A stretch of DNA of 64,000 nt from Saccharomycopsis fibuligera x Saccharomycopsis cf. fibuligera (taxonomy: Eukaryota > Ascomycota > Saccharomycetes > Ascoideales > Saccharomycopsidaceae): the NCBI GenBank assembly GCA_001936135.1, contig CP012821.1, positions 1 through 64,000 on the forward strand, written 5' to 3'. This document shows, one piece after another, positions 10,341 through 21,458 of this stretch. The notes under the pieces were generated by a model. The model was not told the origin of the DNA, did not search any database, and saw nothing but the letters and a program-made list of their open reading frames with translations. The translations under genes were made by a program, and so were the position numbers. Within the stretch, counting starts at the first letter, position 1; every line of letters starts with the position of its first letter.

Positions 10341-11305
10341 CAAGCTCGCTTCGTCTTTTCTTACCTTTTTGATTATTCTATTGTTTTTTATTCGAAGTTA
10401 TACGTAGGTCTTATAGATACGTACATAAGATAAGAATTGATTTTCATTAAGCGTTGTCACTTACAGAAATAAATTTTTTGGCAGATTTGACAAATTAAAA
10501 CTTGAAGAATGGTGGTCGCTACTAAATATTTAGGGTTAAAGAAAGTGCGGTTTTTATAGTTGGTAAGAACTAGTAGTTCTTTGGATTGAACCATGGAGCA
10601 AAACAGCATATCAATTTCAATAACATGTATGTACATGTAAAATGGTCACGAGCTTAGCAGACAATGACCCTTTGCTAGCCACTCATACATTCCGGCATTT
10701 GGCTGATTCTCCGTTTAAATTCCGACCTTCATCAGTGCCAGTTGATCCCCGGAGCAGCGTACAAATTGCTTTGGTAACAACTTGACTTTGGCCGGATATT
10801 TGATTTGGATCCTCCATGATACATAAACCAAAGGCTGACTTAGTGGGGTGTGATAGGAAGCTCAAAACGTGGTGCAGGCTATTTAGCTTGTGGGGTGCGG
10901 TACACAAAAAAGAATCGGTGAAAATAGCCGAAATGCTCTCTTGAGTCAAAGATAATAAGCCGTTGTGCCAGATATCGGTATCAAAAACAATGTCACTAAG
11001 AAATAATGTAGTTTGTAGGGCTTAGGTATCCGTACATGGGTTTTAAAATCCCCAGGAATTACCCGGAAGGTCCAGCCGCAAGTAGGCGCATCCCTGCAGC
11101 AGGAAGCGTAGTTCGTATCCTTGATGCACATGCGTAAACATGCACCTGTGACTTATCACCAAAACATCTCCACATATTTGAAAAAGTACAATCACGTTAA
11201 AGCTAGATACAAATAGATCAAAAATTTCTACTATCTTGTTTTCTCCTTTGTTTTCTGCTAATTCAATTTACCTCTTTATTTTGATGATATATACTGAAAG
11301 GTAAC
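10341..11305. other. Intergenic region, no gene seen
   Basis: About 965 bp between the zinc-cluster gene and the transporter relic. Short open frames on the minus strand are not protein-like. No RNA gene was recognised. Confidence 0.5.
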
Positions 11306-12396
11306 ATGGCTGATACTGCACACATAGAGGCTTCAGCCTCGGGCGAAAACAGCATTGACCATATCGAGAAAAAAGCAACGGTAAAGGGCACTTTCACCGG
11401 CAATGGTCGGAACAAGAACTACAATTTTTTTGAAAAGGAAATGCTAATCTACGAGGCAACTGAAATCCTAGATGAATCTGTTGATGCTTCTCCTTTGCCA
11501 GAGGTACATGCTGTCGTCCTTCCCTATGATGATGATACATTGCCACTAAATACTTCTAAATCATGATTTTTAGGCATCTTACTCACCATAATTGGTGCGA
11601 GTATGAATAAGTTTTTCTTTGAAGTACCCTGGCATAATAATTTCCTTTTTAGTTGCCCAATTGATTTCATATCCTTGTGATCAATCAAATATTTGGGCAA
11701 TTACAAGGGTTAGGTTTCTCACCAATACCCTTCGATTGGTCCCAAATCAGTTATGCAAATAAATAACCTTTGCTTATCCCAACTTCCTCACATTTCAATA
11801 CAATATTGGGTTGGGTTGGTTTTTATTTGATGGTATCTTTCCTCTTATTCTCAATCACAATAATATTATGGATTTTACATTTTTTCCCATTTTTTCATCA
11901 CTGATCTTTGAGAATAAAGGTCAAAAGTACGATGGTTCTGGAGTCCTTGATCCAAAAACAAAAACTTTGGACATTAACAAATACAAAGAATATTCTCCAC
12001 CGTTCTTAGCAACTATTGTTTATGCCAAAAAAATCAAAGCCAACAACATGAATGCATTTAGCACAGCTTATTCCAGGTTATTGCATGAACCTATCCAAAC
12101 CAACCGTTTCTTAAATTTGGAAATTTTGTGATTTGGGGCTTGGTGGGCCCAAAAAGGCTGGGCAAAATTTACTCAGGTTTGCTTCATCTATTTTGGATTG
12201 GATCTGTCCTTGTTATAATGACATGCGCCTTACAGAAAAGTTCCCTGACAATAAATACTCGAACAATGTTAACTGGATTGTCTTTTTCGGCACTACTCGA
12301 AACTATACTCCAGCCACAGGCTTGAAATATACCACATGATTTATTGTCGGTTTTATCTTTAATTATCTTATTAAAAAAAAATCGAGCGCATTGTAG
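11306..12396 (+). pseudogene. Decayed oligopeptide transporter (OPT family)
   Basis: Pieces of an OPT-family proton-coupled oligopeptide transporter appear in order across three frames. The N-terminus (residues 1-86) ends in DDDTLPLNT and meets a TGA at 11564-11566. In the same frame after the stop come FLGILLTIIGASMNKFF, then LQGLGFSPIPFDWSQIS, both typical OPT blocks. Next is NKGQKYDGSGVL...YKEYSPPFLAT around 11920-12020. Last is YTPATGLKY, a stop, then FIVGFIFNYLIKK near 12310-12375. Intact family members are about 750-900 residues, while about 1.1 kb remains here, so large internal and C-terminal parts are gone and there are several frameshifts and stops. It is a dead host gene, probably one of several paralogues elsewhere. 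Confidence 0.85.
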
Positions 12397-12911
12397 CTAA
12401 AATATAAATTTGTGTTGTCTTGTGAGTTAGACTTTGGTGTCGCTATATCTGGTATTGTGATTTTTTTTCTGCCTCAGCTATTCTAGAGCAGGTTTAAACT
12501 GGTGGGAGAACAGCATGTATAAAAACACTACAGAGGGTAGATTAACTCCATGTCTATCAATGCCTGATTTCTTGGTCCCGATATTTGGTCTTGATTAATG
12601 AAACTTATTTCAGGAACTCGATTGAAATGCTTTACCAATTAAAATTGTTATTGTACTCTTAACTTTATAGTGTACCCGGTTGCTTTAACTCAAGTATGTT
12701 TTCTTGCAGTTTCTTTCTCAAAAACATTTACTACGCAAATCTTTTCAAGTATGACTTTTATAAAAGGTATACATAGCGCATAAAGAACGTTTCATGCCAA
12801 AAAAAAAATTGTGTACAGCATGACAAGAATTAAAAATTTTCGTAGTAGAAGTGGTAAAAAGAAATAATTTTTAGAAAAGGGGTAATAAGATAAAAACTTT
12901 AGCTAATCAGT
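12397..12911. other. Intergenic region, no gene seen
   Basis: AT-rich spacer between the transporter relic and the 3' end of the secreted repeat protein. Nothing is recognised in it. Confidence 0.5.
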
Positions 12912-14369
12912 TTAGATGAAAAGCACAGGAATAACCAAAGCAACAGCAACTTGAGCAATTAAAATACCTTTGTTGGCATTGCTAAAGTCAACTAACTTAA
13001 AAGCACCACTGCTAGAGTTCACAGCTGGAACAGAAGTAGTGTTTCCGGCGGAGCTGCTTTCAGAAACATCTCTTGGCAAAATGCTAACAACACCATCAAT
13101 AATGTCAACAACATCAGTGACGGCACCACCGACAAGAGAGGTGACACCATCAACAATGATACCGACATCGGTCAAAGCACCGTCAACAACTTTAGTAACG
13201 CCGCCAACAACAGTAGTAAGACCGTTAACTAAGTCTCTCTTTTGTTCTCTTGGCAAAATGCTAACAACACCATCAATAATGTCAACGACATCAGTGACAG
13301 CACCACCGACAAGAGAGGTGACACCATCAACAATGATACCAGCATCGGTCAAAGCACCGTCAACGACATGAGTGACACCACCGATAACAGTAGTAAGACC
13401 GTTAACTAAGTCTCTCTTTGGGAGGATACTAACAAGTCCATCAACAACGTCAACAACATCAGTAACAGCACCACCGACAAGAGAGGTGACACCATCAACA
13501 ACAATACCGACATCGGTCAATGCACCGTCAACAACTTTAGTAACGCCGCCAACAACAGTAGTAAGACCGTTAACTAAGTCTCTCTTTTGTTCTCTTGGCA
13601 AAATGCTAACAACACCATCAATAATGTCAACGACATCAGTGACAGCACCACCGACAAGAGAGGTGACACCATCAACAATGATACCAACATCGGTCAAAGC
13701 ACCGTCAACGACATGAGTGACACCACCGATAACAGTAGTAAGACCGTTAACCAAATCTCTCTTTGGGAGGATACTAACAAGTCCATCAACAACGTCAACA
13801 ACATCAGTAACAGCACCACCGACAAGAGAAGTGACACCATCAACAATGATACCAACATCGGTCAAAGCACCGTCAACGACATGAGTGACACCACCGATAA
13901 CAGTAGTAAGACCGTTAACCAAATCTCTCTTTGGGAGGATACTAACAAGTCCATCAACAACGTCAACAACATCAGTAACAGCACCACCGACAAGAGAGGT
14001 GACACCATCAACAACAATACCGACATCGGTCAAAGCACCGTCAACAATGTGAGTAGCACCACCAATTACAGTGGTAAGCCCATTCACTAAATCTCTTTTT
14101 TCCTCTCTTGGCAAAATGCTAACAACTCCGTCTACAACATCGACAACATCGGTAACAGCACCACCTACAAGAGAAGTAACACCGTCTGCAATAATTCCGA
14201 CATCAGTCAAAGCACCATCAACGACATGGGTAGCGCCACCAATAACAGTGGTAAGGCCGTTGAGTAGATCTCTTTTTTCTTCAACTGGCTGTAATTTTTC
14301 ATCATTAACTGGGATGGAGATTGCTGTTTGGAAAGCAAAAGCCGCGAAAAATAGTTTTGATACCAACAT
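12912..14369 (-). CDS. Secreted tandem-repeat protein with Kex2 sites (KEP candidate) and GPI-like tail
   Basis: The 485-residue protein has an N-terminal signal peptide (LFFAAFAFQTAISIP) followed by VEEKR. Then come seven near-identical units of 54-57 residues, each starting DLVNGLTTV and ending DGLVSILP. Every unit is preceded by Lys-Arg, the recognition site of the Golgi protease kexin. Units are very hydrophobic (V, I, G, L, T) with regularly spaced Asp and no Cys. The last unit runs into a Ser/Thr/Asn-rich stretch and a C-terminal hydrophobic tail (GILIAQVAVALVIPVLFI) after SNANK, which resembles a GPI-anchor signal. Kex2-processed repeat proteins are known in fungi: Ece1, the precursor of candidalysin, and the Ustilago repellents share the architecture. 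I see no direct sequence match to Ece1. Cleavage would release seven peptides of about 52-55 residues. Peptide function is unknown. Confidence 0.85.
   Translation of the reverse strand: MLVSKLFFAAFAFQTAISIPVNDEKLQPVEEKRDLLNGLTTVIGGATHVVDGALTDVGIIADGVTSLVGGAVTDVVDVVDGVVSILPREEKRDLVNGLTTVIGGATHIVDGALTDVGIVVDGVTSLVGGAVTDVVDVVDGLVSILPKRDLVNGLTTVIGGVTHVVDGALTDVGIIVDGVTSLVGGAVTDVVDVVDGLVSILPKRDLVNGLTTVIGGVTHVVDGALTDVGIIVDGVTSLVGGAVTDVVDIIDGVVSILPREQKRDLVNGLTTVVGGVTKVVDGALTDVGIVVDGVTSLVGGAVTDVVDVVDGLVSILPKRDLVNGLTTVIGGVTHVVDGALTDAGIIVDGVTSLVGGAVTDVVDIIDGVVSILPREQKRDLVNGLTTVVGGVTKVVDGALTDVGIIVDGVTSLVGGAVTDVVDIIDGVVSILPRDVSESSSAGNTTSVPAVNSSSGAFKLVDFSNANKGILIAQVAVALVIPVLFI
13060..14290. repeat. Coding tandem repeats of about 162-171 bp, seven units
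   Basis: The DNA of the seven protein units is nearly identical, particularly in the middle units. Unit junctions come in two types, with or without an extra Arg-Glu-Gln/Glu before Lys-Arg. The order suggests unequal exchange or duplication of two-unit blocks. Confidence 0.9.
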
Positions 14370-17334
14370 TTTATCAAATATAGTGAGACTCGGTCAAAGG
14401 TGCTATTAAAACAATTAAAATGGTAGTTGGAATAATTGAAAAGAAAATTGACTTTAGCTTGTAATGAGAATATTATTTCAAAAAGTTTCAATTCTTAAAG
14501 GTCGTGGAGTAGGTATTGATAAAGCTTTTATATTTTTCATCTTTGTAATTTTTAATATCACTAATAAAGGTATGTGGAGAACACTAGGATTGCGCAGAAA
14601 TAATAAAGACGCATGTCTGAAGAATAGTCTGTTGAAATGGCAGCCACATGCGTTTGCCTGTGCATATTTTTTCGGGCCAACGCAGCTGTGACAGGGAACA
14701 TACATACTGCACAGAGTGCTAATCTGCTCTTTAATCAATAATAGGATTCTATTACTGGCTGTTCTTGCATAGTGGTGACGTGCGTCTGTGCCCAGTTCGG
14801 CTGGAGTGGTGCAGGAACCGCAGTCTCTTATTTAATAGTTGAACGCCTGATACTCAATAAGCCGATCCAAAAACCTTGAGGTCAGATGATGTAATTGAGT
14901 TAGTGGCTTGTTAACATCTGTAAAAACTCCCTTGAAAAAGCATGTACACATTTTGTTTTGACTGTCGCGCTTAGAATGTTCAGCTCGGCTTGTCTTGGTG
15001 TCGAAGTCAAAGTAAGATATTACTGAATTAATATTGCGTGATACTGTGTGTATTTGAAGGCAAATTTGAGCGGCTTTTTCAAAAGTACGTTCTTCCTTCT
15101 TTCCAAATCTTTAAATTTGGTTTCTATATACTGGTCACTAATAAATTTGTTTGTTTTACTCTGCTGTTGCAAGAAGTGATTTTCAGCGTTTGCATCATGG
15201 TATGATGATGGAATTCTTCAAATGTTCTTTATTAAGCACGACTACAGCATAAACGTCAATGCAGTTATATGAAATTAGGACATATATTTCATAATTTCAA
15301 AATTTTTTTGAGCTTGGTGTAGTTTAAAAAATGAAAACATGTCTATAGATTACTATCTTCTAGTAGCAGTTTTCCTGTGCATAAACAATAGAACCAAAGT
15401 TGTGTCGGTTAAAAATGTCTATTGTGCAGTAGATAATGTAAGGGAAAAGTTTTACCGTTACTATCTGTTTGTTAAAAATAAAAGTGATAAAAGGACATCT
15501 CTGTTTATCTACCATTGATCAGAAGCTGTTATTGGCTGGTATAATGCTGCCAGCCTATATATTTTGAAATTTGTTATAGTTTTTATTCCTCAACTGATAA
15601 CGGTGAAATCCGATATGCAAAACTACTAAGATAGATGGTCGTAACGCTTATCAATAGTACTTTAGCTTTACCTTCTGAGGACAATTCTGATAGTAATGAT
15701 GTTGGTAAAACAAAGTTTTTTCTTCTATTTTCTGTTTGTTCTTTTAATTATTAACTACTTACCCTAGCCTTCTCTTCAAATTCAATCAACCCCGCATTTA
15801 AATTAACCAGGATGGATTTAGTTGCAATTCAACGTGTCGAAGAGAAATGATATCTAAAGTTGTCTACATTTGACATACAGCATCAGCGTACATCAGTGCG
15901 TTTATTCTTAAGCTTCCTGAACAAACTGTTAGCAGACGCATCATAGCGCGTAGTACCTGCAAAACTTTAATATTTGTACTGCAATAATAAAGATGAAATA
16001 ATGTTACGTTAGTAAACGTGCAAAGCAAGTGTAGCACCTCCAGTCGATATGAGGTAAAGTTGCTGTTGTTTAGAGCTTTTTAAAAGTGTTTCCTTTTTGG
16101 TACTTATTTCGATCTAAAATATACCGGTGGTGACTATTGGAAGTTTTGGAAAGTATAAACCTTCATTCAGTAAAAATATTTCCCAATAAGTATTATATTC
16201 ATTATTTTTCACTTAGGTCCTCGGGTACAACACGCGAAAAAGATAATAATTATCACTCCTCTATTGCACAATAAAACCAGAATTTAGTCAGTAAATTTGG
16301 TAGCAATATACTTTCGAACCTCAAGATGACAGTTTCCTTGTCAACTGACAATAAATGTCGCAACAATAACTGGCATGCATTTGCTTGAACTTGGAATACA
16401 TGTTAACCTATAAATCGGATACCCACTTCGTCGAAGCATGTTTTCAAAATCAGTCATTTAAAACTTTTGGCAGGGTTGCAAAATCAAAATTCAACATGAA
16501 ATTATAATATATACATACTAATAGTTGTGAAGAGTCATGATTTTTACTGAAAATTTCAGTTTGGTTCAAAACTACACACAAATAGTCGCTTAAAATGGTT
16601 TAATACTGAATTACATGTTTGGAAATGACACAGCACTTAAGACATGATGCATTCCGTTACATCGCAAGAGATTCTTGAATATCTTAGAGGGTCGCTCGAA
16701 GATACTCGGCGGTAAAATGTAGCATTCTGCTTTTTGCAAAAATAAGAGTTTATAGTTTGATTTTCAATTTAACTTGATCCAAAGTCCCGCGATACTGTAA
16801 GGACAAGCTTCTGTATAGGGCCTCTGTAGTGATATTAAAGAGGTAGCCCGCTGAGGTCAAAGGTTTCTTGCAGATTCAAATCCAATTAGCTGCGAAAGCT
16901 TTGACGGGTATGCTGAGTATTTTTTCAATATTCAAAAAAAAGAAAACTTTACTTTACCAGTGCTATGTCTCTTTTTGGAAAAGTGTAGTTTTTGAATTGT
17001 TAACAATATTGTTGCTGGCTAATGCTGTAATTTAAAAAAGACTGCAGCATAGCATTAACAAAAAGTTATGTTTTCGGCGCAAAGCAGATTTTTACACTTG
17101 AAGCTGGATTCACTGGCAAATCATTTTCCTTTGCCTCAAGAATTAACAATTAGAAGCAAATTAATCGCATCATCATAGTTTTTTGTCGCTAATTAAAACG
17201 ATCGATGTGATCGGCGCTCCAAACTGGGCATGTACATCAACTGGCTGAGCAGGGAACAGAATGAAAAATTGAAGCATAAGCCACAGCGGCCATAAAGCGT
17301 ATAGGCTAAAGCATTAATTTTTACTGCAACTCGC

Positions 17335-17335
<1 letters not shown>

Positions 17336-17370
<35 letters not shown>
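17336..17370. repeat. Poly(dA) tract of 35
   Basis: Uninterrupted A run on the + strand in the gene-free block. No flanking duplication is visible, so there is no sign that it is a retroposed tail. Confidence 0.95.
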
Positions 17371-17372
<2 letters not shown>

Positions 17373-18115
17373 ATTCAATAGTCACTGGTAATGAAAAACA
17401 AAACAGAAGGTATCGTGTTTCAAGCTTGAGCCTTTCCTGTTTGTCAAAATTTTGCCCTTTTCTTTTGTGGTTTTCTTGCAGGGTTAAACACTGAGTTTTA
17501 ATTAATCTATATTGAGATCTTCAACAAGATTAGCATGATTGATCTGATTGTAGGCTTGCTAAGTTAAACGAATGTATACGATCAAAACTTCTTTGGAACA
17601 ATAGCAAACATTAGCACGGGTATAGCTTCTATTAAATGGTGTTTAAATTCTTTAAATTGAAAACCGTGTCTAAAAAATTACGATTTGCTGACCATTAGAT
17701 TTGAGCAAAAACGAAGATGGTGTAATTATTGACCAGAAACAAAAATAAGTGTGGCACCTTTTACTCAAACACTGTTTTCTTTCGAAGGATGGTTTGATAT
17801 CACCCAAAAGGTTATGACAAGTTGCCCTGTTTGTCAATAGCGATTTGCGGCTCTTTAGCAAAACTTAAGTTGGGCCCGTATAGATATTGCGTGTCTTAAA
17901 ATATGAGTGCACCGCTCATCTATATGAACACTGTCCCAATCACGCGTTCATTGTTGAAGAGTGGTCACTTTCGATTGAAAATTTGGTCAACAGCTGTCGA
18001 GTCACATAAATATTTTTGCAAAGCGTTTTGTTGTATGTTAATTGATTGGTTTTCACAAAAACAGACCACTTTCACCAAAATTAAGTTGCTCTGTTTCTAA
18101 GTTACAAATTAGGTC

Positions 18116-18143
18116 GCTGCAAAACATGCTGTGCTTACTTTTT
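18116..18143. repeat. Diverged short direct repeat, copy 1 (partner 18293-18324)
   Basis: GCTGCAAAACATGCT followed by TGTG and a T-rich end resembles GCTGCAGAACATGCT followed by TTGTG and a T run at 18293-18324. The two are about 180 bp apart in the same orientation. Confidence 0.5.
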
Positions 18144-18318
18144 GAGAAAAATATTACTTCGGGTTCATATTCCTAAAGTTTAATCAAATCGCCAAGCACA
18201 TATAGTATTCCAAGGCTTGCCAATATTATTCATCAAACAGTCTTGTTCCTGCATTTTATTAAAGAGTGTTTTCTTGGGAATGGTATTACTTAGCTGCAGA
18301 ACATGCTTATTGTGTTCA

Positions 18319-18342
18319 TTTTTTTTTTTTTTTTTTTTTTTT
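18319..18342. repeat. Poly(dT) tract of 24
   Basis: Uninterrupted T run on the + strand directly after the second copy of the short direct repeat. Confidence 0.95.
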
Positions 18343-18800
18343 GTTGTAAACGCTTTATTTCAGGTTACCTTTGAATAAAGAATTGGCTGAATTTGTCATG
18401 CAAGAAGCTATTTTCTGTCAGCACAGATGCTAGCTACAAAGGTCTGTGAAACCCAAGCATGAATACTATTGACCGACCTTTTGGTGTCATGTAAGGCTTG
18501 GATCGTCCTGAGTTGTACAGCGTTGTGCTCCGCACTCGTCATCACATTTGAGTTAGAAAAAGGATGGTCATTCAGCATTTACCGCCATTAGCACCAAAAG
18601 AATTGTTATCAGCACATCACCTTTTTACGAAAAACGGACATGCCCTGTGGCTGATAATTACTTTTACAATATTTTATAGTAAGCTTGTGACGTGCATTTG
18701 CTTATTTTTCATAACCCAAATCGATAAAAAAATTTACAAGTATATTAAAATTATCATTAAATCACAAAATAGGTATTTGAATTAATGCGTTATTCATATC

Positions 18801-21081
18801 CTAACGTTTCAAATTGTTAAGCTGCTGTTCAACTTCCTCGATATTTTTGCTGGCAATATTTTTCAAATCAGAAATCTCATTCTTCAAAGCTTCGAGTTTT
18901 TTGTGGGCAACTTCGATTTCAAAAGCTCTGTCATCGTGGACTAAAGAACTTCTATCACCAGAAACAGCTCGTCTATCACTATTTTCCTCATTATCTTTCT
19001 CAGCTTCGGATGCTGCTTCATTTCGTTCCTTTTGTTGCTGAGCTTCCTCTTCTTCTGGAGTATTAGTTGGTGGTGCAGTATTAGCTCCCTGTGAACTTAA
19101 CAACTCATACAAAAATGAGTTTTCGTTGCTAAACAAGTCGTTAAAAGATCCCGTTTCCACCATCTTACCGTTTTTGAGTACAACTATTCTAGTAGCTGAC
19201 TTGATTGTAGATACTCTATGAGCAATGGATATCGTGGTTAAACCTTCATTATTTCTCTTATTAATTGTTCTGGTGATTGCATTTTCGGATTCAGAATCCA
19301 AAGCACTGGTAGCTTCATCTAAGATCAATATTTTAGGACGAAGTATTAGAGCACGAGCTAATGCAATTCTTTGTTTTTGACCGCCAGATAATTGTGTACC
19401 TCTAGGGCCGATTACGGTTTGAATACCGCTTGGAAAGGTGGACAAAAACTTGTTGCAATTCGATAACTCAATCACTCGATTCACATCTTCTTTAGTCGCA
19501 TTGAGATTACCATACTTGATATTTTCTTCGATAGTACCACTAAACAATAATGGTTCTTGTTGAACCACGCCAATAATTCTTCTATAGTTTTTCAAATTGT
19601 ATTTTTTGATGTTGACACCATCCAATCTGACAGCACCTTCCACAGGGTCATAAAATCTAAGCAAAAGATGCATAATTGTACTTTTACCGGAACCACTTGG
19701 TCCCACTATACAAATATGCTCGCCAGGTTTTATTGTGAAATTTAATTCGTTAAAAACTAAAGCATGTGGTCTTGTTGGATAAAAGAACTTGATGTTATCA
19801 AATGCTAGCTCACCCCTTAGTAGATTCGGGTCAATCTTCATTCCTTTGGTTGAAGGAATCAAAGGTTTTCTATCGTTTAATTCAAACACTCTTGAGGCAG
19901 CACCAAGCCCCTTCATCAACTCGGAGTAGAAATTAGATACCCCAAACATTGAGGAGCCTGTGTATACTGCATACATCATAAACGAAGTTAAATCTCCCAC
20001 TGTAATTTCGCCATTTCTTACCATTGACGTTCCTAAACTTAAAAGCAACAAGAGAGCGCAATTGCCAACAAAACCGGTTGACCCGAAAAATAAGCCGGTG
20101 TACTTTGCATCCATAAATCCCACGTTGAAAACTTTTCTAACTTGCTTTGAAAAGCTGTGAATTTCAGAACGTTCACCATTAAAACTTTGAATGGTCTTTG
20201 TAGAAGACAAACTCTCCTCTGCGGCTTTAGTTAATGTACCAATCTCCTCTTGTAACTTCTTGGATATACTACGTACTTTTTTACCATAAAGCACAGCACC
20301 TAAAGCCAATGGAGGTCCCAATAACATCAAGTATCCTGTAAGTTTTAAAGAAACTAAGCACATCATTGATAAACCTACGGCACCACTAATAACGGCTCTT
20401 ATACCATCTGACAAATTTTGAGTCACTGATCTAGTGATAATAGAAGAGTCATTAGTCAAACGAGAAATTAAATCGCCAACTTTGTTGTAATCCAAAAAAA
20501 CAGCATCTTGCTCCAAAGATTTTTTCAAAATTCTGACTCTGAGTCTAGCAATAACACGTTCGCCAATAGCTTTCAACAAAATAATTCGAGATCCATTAGC
20601 AACAGCACCAAAGAGGAAAACCCCACCCAAGGTAACGAAAAAAGCAGTGAACGAAAGTCCAAAGATTTTGACAGCGCTGACATCCTGATCAACTAAAGAG
20701 CCTTCGCTTTTGAACGAAGAGAGAAGGTTGCCAAAGAAACCTGAGTCCTCTGAGTCATTATCAGATTTCTTAACTTCTCTTGCATCATCGCCTTTCTTTA
20801 CATTACCAGTATCAAGAAGTTTACCAATGATCATTGGTAATGACATGCTGATGGCTGAGGATATCACTAAGAAAAAAAAGGCAAGAATTAAAAGTTTGAG
20901 TTCTGGTTTAGCAAGTAGAAATAATTTTTGCAAAGACTCTAGATCTGGATAGTTTGATTTGAAGTCTGCATTTCTAGTGCTAAGCTTGAAATTTGAAGCA
21001 TTGGTAATATAGTCAACGCTATGATTTTTGTTTTCTGTATTGTTTTTAAAAGTTTTGTTTGATTCAATATCATTCTGATTG

Positions 21082-21121
<40 letters not shown>

Positions 21122-21458
21122 AATCTTGATCAGAACTTCTGGATGCATATCTCTGTGAAAAATATCTAATGTTTGGGCTGAGCTTACCAGTATTACACAC
21201 TGGTGAGCTTCCAAAGCGACCAACAAAAAATGAAATATTTATTCTTGTTTGTGAAAAAAGCAGATTTTTAGAGGGTTCTGGAGAATGAAATGCTCTAAAG
21301 CTAAACCTCTGAGGTTTGACGAGACACAGCTGAGAATGTTGTATTGTATTGTTAAGTAAAAGCAACGGCGATCGACAATTTGCACCTCCTGTTAGTTTTG
21401 CCTTGAGTGAGAGAAACATGATGCAACAACGAACTAGCAAAAAGACAAAAAAGGACAA
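18801..21458 (-). CDS. Mitochondrial ABC half-transporter, MDL1/MDL2 type
   Basis: A predicted inner-membrane peptide exporter of 885 residues. The N-terminal ~165 residues are basic and poorly ordered with a Gln run near 115-130, consistent with a mitochondrial presequence and linker. A six-helix ABC membrane domain starts around LLILAFFFLVISSAISMSLP and is interrupted by an acidic/Lys loop after the first helix. The nucleotide-binding domain has Walker A GPSGSGKST near residues 585-593, Q-loop VVQQEPLLFSG, signature LSGGQKQR near 689, Walker B ILILDEATSALD near 708-715 and the switch His in SIAHRVST. The C-terminus extends about 100 residues as a charged coiled coil (EVAHKKLEALKNEISDL), longer than in typical MDL proteins. 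One complete NBD per chain means it works as a dimer. The choice between MDL1 and MDL2 is not secure. Confidence 0.92.

Larger units (their letters stand above)
14370..18800. other. 4.4-kb gene-free AT-rich region
   Basis: No protein-like frame, tRNA or recognised repeat family across 4.4 kb, unlike the close gene spacing to its right. Composition is AT-rich: 15 of 60 bases are G/C in 15301-15360. It holds a 35-base poly(dA), a 24-base poly(dT) and one diverged short direct repeat. Candidates are a regional centromere of the Candida type, a set of fully decayed genes, or a non-coding RNA locus. The sequence alone does not decide. Confidence 0.5.

Noticed and set aside
12970-14409. Open frames of 112-167 codons antisense to the secreted repeat protein
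   Set aside because: They mirror the tandem repeats of the minus-strand gene, have Thr/Ser/Pro- or Asn/Thr-repeat composition, and are broken at repeat boundaries.
17336-17370. Poly(dA) as the tail of a retroposed gene or LINE
   Set aside because: No coding remnant upstream and no flanking duplication were found.
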